Below are positions 6,394 to 11,793 of a DNA stretch of 11,793 nt, piece after piece. The notes under the pieces are model-generated. The model saw nothing but the letters and a program-made list of their open reading frames with translations. It ran no database searches and was not told where the DNA came from. A program made the position numbers and the translations under genes. This DNA comes from Clostridiaceae bacterium (GTDB taxonomy: Bacteria; Bacillota; Clostridia; Oscillospirales; Acutalibacteraceae). The DNA is taken from contig CAJGCX010000049.1 in NCBI GenBank assembly GCA_904501895.1, forward strand, positions 1 to 11,793. The letters run 5' to 3'. The first letter of the stretch is position 1. Each line of letters begins with the position of its first letter.

Positions 6394-8159
6394 TCACCGT
6401 CCTTTAATAATTGCTCTGCTTCAAAGCTCAAATTACCGTTCTTTTCTTTATATAATGTGTCGATTTCTTCTTCAACCTTTTTAAACGCATCACTTTGAAA
6501 TTCTGTATAATTCCAGTCGATGAATTTCTGACGCAAACGGTTAAGGAAACTACGTGCATTGTCTTTATTATCTATTTCATATTCGCTACCTAAAACATAT
6601 ATGAGTTTGTCGGTAACATAACGCTGACGAAGTGTAGTGCAGTTTGCATCAACCAAATCAAAGGAATTCTGCTGAAGATAAACTGCGTCAAGCATTTCTG
6701 ATTTAAGATAGATTACATAGTCGGTAATGCTTGTACCTTCTTCACCGACAACCTTCATCATAGAACCGATTTCGTTTCCGTGATGAAGAATATTTTTACA
6801 ATATTGAGATTTTTGAGTGTCAATTACACTCTTGTACTTTGACCATGAAATAAGCGGGTCAATAGCGGGATATTTTCTTGCATCCGAACGTTCACGTGAA
6901 AGACCGTGGAAAGCACCAACAACCTTTAATGTTGCCTGTGTAACAGGTTCTTCAAAGTTACCGCCTGCAGGAGAAACCGTACCACCGATTGTGACGGAGC
7001 CTGTGCTTCCGTCAGGCAAGCGGACATAACCTGCTCGTTCATAAAAGGCTGCGATATACGATTCAAGATATGCAGGAAATGCCTCTTCACCGGGGATTTC
7101 TTCAAGTCGTCCTGACATTTCTCTTAAAGCCTGTGCCCAACGGGATGTTGAGTCAGCTAAAAGAAGAACATTTAGTCCCATCTGACGATAATACTCAGCA
7201 AGTGTTACTGATGTGTAAACTGATGCCTCACGAGATGCAACAGGCATTGATGAAGTATTACAGATAATAATTGTTCGTTCCATAAGTGAACGACCTGTTT
7301 TCGGGTCTGTAAGTTCAGGGAATTCAGTCAATGTTTCAACAACTTCACCTGCACGTTCACCACAAGCAGCAATTATAACAATGTCAACATCTGCATACTT
7401 TGATGTTGTGTGCTGTAAAACTGTTTTACCTGCACCAAAAGGTCCTGGAGTACAGTATGTTCCACCTTTAGCAACAGGGAAGAAAGAGTCAATAAGACGA
7501 ACCTTTGTTTCCATTGTTTCAACAGGTGCAAGTCTTTCACTATAACATTTAACTGCTCGTTTTACAGGCCATTTAAAGGACATGCAAACAGAAATTTCAC
7601 GGCCACGTTCATCCGTTAAAACTGCAACGGTATCCTTTACTGTATATCCACCTTTATCTGCAATTGATTTTAATGTATATTTGCCAAGAAGGTAAAAAGG
7701 AACAAAAATCTTGTGTGTAAATGGTCCTTCAGGAACTGTTCCGATATATTCACCTGCACGAAGAGTATCTCCAACTTTTGCTATTGGTGTAAATTCCCAT
7801 TTTTTCTCTGAATTAAGGCTTTCAGCATAAATTCCACGTTCCAAAAACCATCCTGCTTGTTCTGCTAAAACAGGCAACGGATTCTGAAGACCATCATAAA
7901 CCTGACCTAACAAGCCGGGACCAAGCTCTGCTGACAACATATCACCTGTAAACTCTACTTCGTCACCGCATTTTATTCCGTCAGTCATTTCATAAACCTG
8001 AATTTGAGCGACATTACCTCTTATACGGATAACCTCACTTTTAAGTGTTGTGCCACCAACTTTAACAAAGCATATTTCATTCATAGAAACATTACCCTGA
8101 AATTCAACAGACACAAGGTTACCGTTTATGCTTACAACCTTTCCTGTATTTTCGGTCAT
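6390..8159 (-). CDS. atpA: V/A-type ATPase catalytic subunit A
   Basis: Subunit A hydrolyses (or makes) ATP in the cytoplasmic head. The 589 residues show an N-terminal beta-barrel (1-70), the A-type non-homologous insert (about 110-190), then the nucleotide-binding core. Walker A is GPFGAGKT (239-246), the catalytic GER is at 267-269 (AACGERAGEV), and the Walker B region LLLADSTSRWAQALRE lies at 332-347, followed by SGRLEEIPGEEAFPAYL. All catalytic residues expected of an active enzyme are present. ATG 8159 shares its A with the stop codon of the DUF2764 gene (TAATG), and the 3' end overlaps atpB by four bases, so the cluster is tightly coupled. Confidence 0.98.
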   Translation of the reverse strand: MTENTGKVVSINGNLVSVEFQGNVSMNEICFVKVGGTTLKSEVIRIRGNVAQIQVYEMTDGIKCGDEVEFTGDMLSAELGPGLLGQVYDGLQNPLPVLAEQAGWFLERGIYAESLNSEKKWEFTPIAKVGDTLRAGEYIGTVPEGPFTHKIFVPFYLLGKYTLKSIADKGGYTVKDTVAVLTDERGREISVCMSFKWPVKRAVKCYSERLAPVETMETKVRLIDSFFPVAKGGTYCTPGPFGAGKTVLQHTTSKYADVDIVIIAACGERAGEVVETLTEFPELTDPKTGRSLMERTIIICNTSSMPVASREASVYTSVTLAEYYRQMGLNVLLLADSTSRWAQALREMSGRLEEIPGEEAFPAYLESYIAAFYERAGYVRLPDGSTGSVTIGGTVSPAGGNFEEPVTQATLKVVGAFHGLSRERSDARKYPAIDPLISWSKYKSVIDTQKSQYCKNILHHGNEIGSMMKVVGEEGTSITDYVIYLKSEMLDAVYLQQNSFDLVDANCTTLRQRYVTDKLIYVLGSEYEIDNKDNARSFLNRLRQKFIDWNYTEFQSDAFKKVEEEIDTLYKEKNGNLSFEAEQLLKDGE

Positions 8160-8713
8160 TATATAGCCTCCAACCTATCTCCATTCATAATGGAGTTGTA
8201 AATATTTTTATATGCGATTTCACCAGCATTTGTATCAAACTGTCTTATGTGTGAAATCAGCTTTAATTTAAGTCCGTAATAATATACAAATTCCTCGGAA
8301 AAATTATCCATTGGTCTGAGAGCTTCCAAAAACTCCAAACGATAATCATTAAGGAATTTTTCTGCTTCAAGAGGACTTTCAATCTCAATAGCAGTGTTTG
8401 CAACTTTTATCAGCTCACTTGATAATACATTATTTTCAATATCAAATGACTTTTTCATTTTTTCCGCTCTTACCTTTGCCAGAGCAAGACGTAAATTTCT
8501 TTCGCTGTTGTTCCAAGTTTCTATTAAAGATGAACTTGATTTTTCGTAACCTTTTGATGGTAAAAGAGTTATTTTGTTGATTTCATTCTGTATTTTCTTA
8601 CCTGCAACTTGATTACATAATTCAAAAAAGCGTTCTTCTGTAATAGGCAACGGCATATTTTCACTGATTCCGTCCAAAGACGGTAATTGTGATATTAAAT
8701 AATACTCTGACAT
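8159..8713 (-). CDS. DUF2764 family protein, probable C-like ATPase subunit
   Basis: A cytosolic, mostly helical protein of 184 residues beginning YYLISQLPSLD, the opening expected of DUF2764. Conserved-looking blocks are ITEERFFELC (24-33), WNNSERNLRLALAKVRAEK, and a C-terminal helix bundle rich in aromatic and acidic residues (LNDYRLEFLEALRPMDNF...YYYGLKLKLISHIRQFD). In the Chlamydia, Borrelia and Bacteroidetes ATPase operons a gene of this kind sits between E and A, where it is thought to replace subunit C (the socket joining shaft to ring). That role is inferred from position. It starts two bases after the atpE stop, with GAGGCGGA upstream overlapping the end of atpE, and shares one base with atpA. 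Confidence 0.85.
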   Translation of the reverse strand: MSEYYLISQLPSLDGISENMPLPITEERFFELCNQVAGKKIQNEINKITLLPSKGYEKSSSSLIETWNNSERNLRLALAKVRAEKMKKSFDIENNVLSSELIKVANTAIEIESPLEAEKFLNDYRLEFLEALRPMDNFSEEFVYYYGLKLKLISHIRQFDTNAGEIAYKNIYNSIMNGDRLEAI

Positions 8714-8715
8714 AA

Positions 8716-9324
8716 TTATTCCGCCTCTTTCAAAAGCTTAACAACCTTTGGACTAAGATAATTTGACATCATGTCAACAACAGCCTCGGTAGAATAATCG
8801 TAATATGCACCACCGTTATTAACAGAAATACGGAAACCGCCGTCAAAATTATCGTTAGCTTTAAGTGTAATACCCTTTGATATTCTGTCTTTAAGAGTAC
8901 CGAATGCAGTTTCATTAAGTAATTTCACATCGTTACTGTTTAAAATTACCTCAATATCTTCCACATCAGGCTTATTAGCCCATGCTTCAACAACATTTGT
9001 AACAAGCTGTGCTAACGAATCGGGAGAATATACAGAGTTTACTGTTTCACCGATAATTGCATCCAATTCCTTCGCAACACTTTCTCTGAAAGAAATAAGG
9101 AGATTTCTTCCTGCCTGACGAATAGCATCCTCACTTGATTTTACCATTCTGTCATTTTCAGCCTTTGCATCGCTAAGAATTTTGTCAGCCTGAGCCTTTG
9201 CTTCTGCGATAATCTTTTCAGCCTCATTCTGTGCAGAGTCAACAATATTCTTTGCCTGAGTTTCGGCAACCTCCACACCATCTTTTTTAATTTGTTCAAT
9301 AAGTTCTTGAAGTTGTATTTCCAT
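8716..9324 (-). CDS. atpE: V/A-type ATPase subunit E (peripheral stalk)
   Basis: Subunit E forms the peripheral stalk that keeps the A3B3 head from turning. The 202 residues consist of a long charged coiled coil (about 1-75) with Ala-rich repeating units such as NEAEKIIAEAKAQADKIL, followed by a globular C-terminal domain (about 85-200) that binds the head; YDYSTEAVVDMMSNYL resembles the usual C-terminal segment. The partner stalk subunit G/H is not encoded nearby. ATG 9324 is preceded by AAAAAAGGAGA. It is the first gene of the operon, behind a leader of roughly 130 bases. Confidence 0.93.
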   Translation of the reverse strand: MEIQLQELIEQIKKDGVEVAETQAKNIVDSAQNEAEKIIAEAKAQADKILSDAKAENDRMVKSSEDAIRQAGRNLLISFRESVAKELDAIIGETVNSVYSPDSLAQLVTNVVEAWANKPDVEDIEVILNSNDVKLLNETAFGTLKDRISKGITLKANDNFDGGFRISVNNGGAYYDYSTEAVVDMMSNYLSPKVVKLLKEAE

Positions 9325-9400
9325 AAAAAAAGTCTCCTTTTTTAATATGTTCCGTATTATGGTATATGTATCTTTTGCATTTCCTTACAAAAATACAAAA

Positions 9401-9436
9401 ATGGAACCAAAATCCTCTGCAGTCAGCTGGTTCCAT
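9401..9436 (-). promoter_or_regulatory. Terminator-like hairpin in the ATPase operon leader (candidate attenuator or riboswitch)
   Basis: On the minus strand ATGGAACCA and TGGTTCCAT form a perfect 9-bp stem around an 18-base loop containing GCTGACTGCAGAGG, followed at once by TTTTTGTATTTTTG. It lies about 16-51 bases past the predicted transcription start and 75 bases before atpE, so a full-strength terminator would block the whole operon. A second pairing downstream (GTATTTTTG with CAAAAGATAC) would occupy part of the U-tract, and GGAAC near the 3' end of the leader could pair with the GTTCC arm. This fits attenuation, but the ligand is unknown. The hairpin itself is clear; its role is inferred. 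Confidence 0.6.
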
Positions 9437-9458
9437 TTAAAACAATATTAATGAAATT

Positions 9459-9486
9459 ATTATATCACATTCACTTCTTTTGTCAA
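9459..9486 (-). promoter_or_regulatory. Near-consensus sigma-A promoter of the ATPase operon
   Basis: On the minus strand TTGACA (9486-9481), a 16-bp spacer and TATAAT (9464-9459) are both perfect hexamers. Transcription should start near 9452. The stretch from here to copy 2 of the repeat (9487-9562) has no gene or clear promoter; it only holds a stray TGCAACGCT (9512-9520) matching an arm of the repeat hairpin. Confidence 0.85.
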
Positions 9487-9562
9487 GTTTTTGACTAATA
9501 AACTCTAAGGGTGCAACGCTACTTGTAAAAATGACGAATTGTATCAAATAGCGTAGTCAATG

Positions 9563-9695
9563 CCAAATCAGATACCACTATTGATACAAATTAGGTCAAT
9601 AGTGGTATCGTTGTTTTATATAGCATTTAAGCCATTTACAAGACTAAAGCGTTGCATTTGGGAAATAACTCTCCCCTTTTGCAACGCTTTTTATT
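9563..9695 (+). repeat. Dispersed ~132-bp structured repeat, copy 2
   Basis: Same orientation as 1939-2070, beginning at the same CCAAATCAG and ending after the same GCAACGCTTTT. Both hairpins are kept: GATACCACTATTGA/TCAATAGTGGTATC (9571-9609) and AGCGTTGCA/TGCAACGCT (9648-9688). The second loop differs completely from copy 1 while the inner GGGA/TCCC pairing is kept. Here no tRNA or other plus-strand gene precedes it, so it is not needed as a plus-strand terminator. On the minus strand it lies 60 bp after the broken GH116-like gene and may end that transcript. With copy 1 it brackets the whole ATPase operon. Confidence 0.85.
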
Positions 9696-9755
9696 GCCTA
9701 TTTAGTTGATTAGTAAGAAAATCTATCTAACCTATTGTTAAATTACTGATAATCG

Positions 9756-10327
9756 TTAAACGACCGGAACCTCAAATGTACCACACAAATCACCGGTTGA
9801 ATGTGTTGAATGAATGTGATAAGTAATGTTAATGCTTTCGACAGTTGAGTTAGGCTTAATTAAGATACCACAGCATAGCCACTTGCATTCACCGGGACGC
9901 AAACTATTCACATCGAACTCATAGTATTTTAAACCATTTGATGAAGCGATGAACTCCTGTAATTCAAGAGCATAATCTCTTTCTGATTTGGCAGGGTAAC
10001 CATATCCATTTGCTGTCATTATAGGCATCCTTGGTGCGTTCCGTTCAGGATTATATGGTATATCTTCTACATGAACAAATCCATCCTCTTTTAAGCATAT
10101 GAGTTTTATATCTGCATGGATATCTTTCCAAACAACAGGTTTTTCTGTCGCTAAAGAGAGTGCACCTGTGCTACTTTCTCCGTCATCCACTTTCTTGTCA
10201 GTCTTGGTGGATTGGCAATCTGCCAATAGTGAAATTCACCATCAGGTAAAAGTTCAACGCTTCCGCTACCGATTCCGCCTAATGGGATACCACTTGTATG
10301 AGTTTTAGTTGTAGTAATTTCTGCCAT
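9756..10327 (-). pseudogene. Frameshifted, truncated DUF608/GH116 (GBA2-like) gene
   Basis: ATG 10327, preceded by AGGGG at good spacing, opens a frame whose residues 13-38 (SGIPLGGIGSGSVELLPDG, then FHYWQIAN) match the start of the GBA2 N-terminal domain of GH116 beta-glucosidase/glucosylceramidase-like enzymes. This frame stops at 10151 after 58 residues. The next frame carries on without a stop to 9756 (from near KVDDGESSTGALSL), so one base was probably lost around 10190-10170. Even after repair the product would be about 190 residues, against 700 or more for the family, and the catalytic domain is absent. The last ~120 residues look like a beta-rich domain (GTFEVPVV end) that I do not recognise. 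It follows the DUF5054 gene by 8 bp, so both were one operon. Confidence 0.65.
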
Positions 10328-10335
10328 AAAAACCC

Positions 10336-11793
10336 CTACTTTTTCTTAATGTCGAACACAAATCTTGCATTGTCTTCATACCAGAGTGGGAAGTTCGTTC
10401 CCCACACATTGTTATAGAGAACAAAACTGAGTCCATCCGTTTTAACATTCTCAAACCTGTTATCAAATTCAAGAATTTTGCCCTTGCCAACTGACACAAG
10501 AGGAGAATGGCGATTGATAATCTCGTAATTACCCATTTCTACACTCTGTACAGCGTGGAGATTTCGGCTACCATTATTTGTAACTTCTTGTGGATGAACA
10601 AGACACCCCAGCTTTTTAAGTTTGATGTCATCGGCAGGAAAAATATGCATATAAATTGCTTCTGTAAGTCTGTTTGCATCCTTTTGATACCAAGAAACAT
10701 CAAAATTCAAGCCTTCTTCTGTTAGTGTATAAATCACTTGAATAAGTCGAGGTGCACCAAGGTCTTCGCACAACTTTTTATCGCATACAAGATTCACTAT
10801 TGCTTGTGATTTATTAGTACATATTTTTTCAACTTGATATGCAAATCTGCCTGACGGATATTTGCCCTCTACACGATTCATACCGGGTCTTGCAAAGTCA
10901 CCAAGTGCCCATACAGCAGTTTCTTCTAAATTTCTTGAATAGTGAGTGAGCCAGTATTTGTAATCAGCATTACAGAATGAACGATATGTGAAAATCGGTT
11001 CATTATTTTCTCTTATGATTTCTTCATTACCACATTTAAGTGAGCCGATACCACCGTTTCCATTTATTTTAAGCACCCATTCACCAACAGTTAACATGTT
11101 GGTTTCGTCTGAATTGATTTGAACAGGATTAGTAGGCATAAGTTTCTCAAGTTCTGCCTTTGCAATTGTCTTGTGCTTATCATTTAAAGTATCAATAGCA
11201 AGGTCAATATATGCTCTTTGTTCAGCCCAACTCTTTTCAATAACCGAGTAGTAGCCACGCTTTCTTCGTCCGTCAAAAAGACTTACAAACGGAAGCATAC
11301 TCTGTGGCAAATCGCAGAAAAGATGATTAAATTTAACCTTGTCTGTTTTTCTGGCTTTTTGAAATTCTTTTTTTAGATAATGCCCATAGTCAGAAAAATA
11401 TGTCTTTGAGTCCATACCACAAGTATGCTCTGCTATGCAAAGGATAGCATCAAGCAAATTTTTATATTCGTCAGAGTTCCTATCTAAACTACCGTCATTT
11501 AACCACTCATTTTTTAATTTGATAAGAGTTCGAAGTGCAGCGGATTTATATGGGTCAGTGGCACTACCGTGAATCCAAGTGTCACCCATTTCACCTTCAA
11601 AAACAGGTAGTTTCTCACGAACTTCCCAGATTACCTCTGCAAAGTCATCAATCGTACCTGCAGTAATTTCATAATCAGGATATTCCGCTTGAATTTCATT
11701 TATCTTATCAATTACTTTTTGTGGTGACGGAGCACCGTGATTGTCAAGTGTATGGTCAAAATAAAGTACTTCATCAATTAAATCGCATTTGAA
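10336..11793 (-). CDS. DUF5054 (GH38-like) protein, N-terminus beyond the window
   Basis: The frame is open to the right edge, giving at least 485 residues; the internal ATG at 11589 is not the true start, since 68 further in-frame residues with family character precede it. These include YFDHTLDNHGAPSP and the helix before GDTWIHGSATDPYK. A helical middle (about 90-230 of the visible part) leads to a C-terminal beta-rich region ending SLVSVGKG-like...LYNNVWGTNFPLWYEDNARFVF, typical of DUF5054, whose N-terminal part resembles the GH38 alpha-mannosidase fold. A carbohydrate-active cytosolic role is inferred; no substrate can be named. It is translated just before the broken GH116-like gene. Confidence 0.8.
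   Translation of the reverse strand, partial: FKCDLIDEVLYFDHTLDNHGAPSPQKVIDKINEIQAEYPDYEITAGTIDDFAEVIWEVREKLPVFEGEMGDTWIHGSATDPYKSAALRTLIKLKNEWLNDGSLDRNSDEYKNLLDAILCIAEHTCGMDSKTYFSDYGHYLKKEFQKARKTDKVKFNHLFCDLPQSMLPFVSLFDGRRKRGYYSVIEKSWAEQRAYIDLAIDTLNDKHKTIAKAELEKLMPTNPVQINSDETNMLTVGEWVLKINGNGGIGSLKCGNEEIIRENNEPIFTYRSFCNADYKYWLTHYSRNLEETAVWALGDFARPGMNRVEGKYPSGRFAYQVEKICTNKSQAIVNLVCDKKLCEDLGAPRLIQVIYTLTEEGLNFDVSWYQKDANRLTEAIYMHIFPADDIKLKKLGCLVHPQEVTNNGSRNLHAVQSVEMGNYEIINRHSPLVSVGKGKILEFDNRFENVKTDGLSFVLYNNVWGTNFPLWYEDNARFVFDIKKK

Noticed and set aside
9401..9436. T-box leader, suggested by TGGNACC-like bases in the stem
   Set aside because: There is no Stem I, no specifier loop and no full T-box sequence (TGGNACCGCG); the leader is too short and the downstream gene is not amino-acid related.
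9497..9562. Possible second tRNA or tRNA remnant upstream of repeat copy 2, matching the layout at copy 1
   Set aside because: Only CCA and the repeat are shared; the preceding bases cannot form an acceptor stem, T arm or anticodon arm.
10305..10499. Short minus-strand reading frame overlapping the end of the DUF5054 gene
   Set aside because: It is a shifted frame inside well-conserved DUF5054 C-terminal coding sequence and has no ribosome binding site.

Overview
The window looks like chromosome from a low-GC Firmicute of the Clostridia, probably a gut commensal. The reasons are AT-rich intergenic DNA, sigma-A promoters close to TTGACA/TATAAT, strong AGGAGG-type ribosome binding sites, and a DUF5054 gene next to the remains of a DUF608/GH116 gene. 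The genus cannot be fixed from the sequence alone. All protein genes lie on the minus strand; only one tRNA gene lies on the plus strand.

Layout from left to right. (1) 1-1315 holds an iron-uptake operon, feoA-feoB, with feoB cut by the left edge. It has a clear promoter and a family of 16-bp palindromes (GTTAGC-N4-GCTAAC) at the promoter and again between the two genes, probably operators of an iron-responsive repressor. (2) 1382-1719 holds a small hypothetical gene with its own terminator and promoter; two 22-bp near-identical direct repeats cover that promoter. (3) 1804-1941 holds an initiator tRNA (tRNA-fMet, CAU) with its own promoter. (4) 2091-9486 is a complete-looking seven-gene V/A-type ATPase operon, transcribed E - DUF2764 - A - B - D - I - K from a near-consensus promoter through a leader that contains a terminator-like hairpin. 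(5) 9563-9695 is a second copy of a ~132-bp repeat whose first copy (1939-2070) begins at the CCA end of the tRNA, so the ATPase operon lies between direct repeats. (6) 9756-11793 is a carbohydrate locus: a DUF5054 (GH38-like) gene running off the right edge, followed by a frameshifted and truncated DUF608/GH116-like gene.

How the parts work together. The ATPase genes encode the catalytic head (A, B), central shaft (D), peripheral stalk (E), membrane stator (I) and proteolipid ring (K). DUF2764 sits where a C-type subunit might be expected, and no F, C or G genes are present. This is the compact operon type known from Chlamydia, spirochaetes and Bacteroidetes rather than the ntpIKECFABD type usual in Firmicutes. 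Subunit K carries residues matching the Na+ ligands of Enterococcus hirae NtpK, so the enzyme may be Na+-coupled. The leader hairpin is therefore a candidate attenuator or ion-responsive riboswitch. The most interesting signals are this leader, the flanking repeats, and the two unusual operator arrangements (feo and the small gene).
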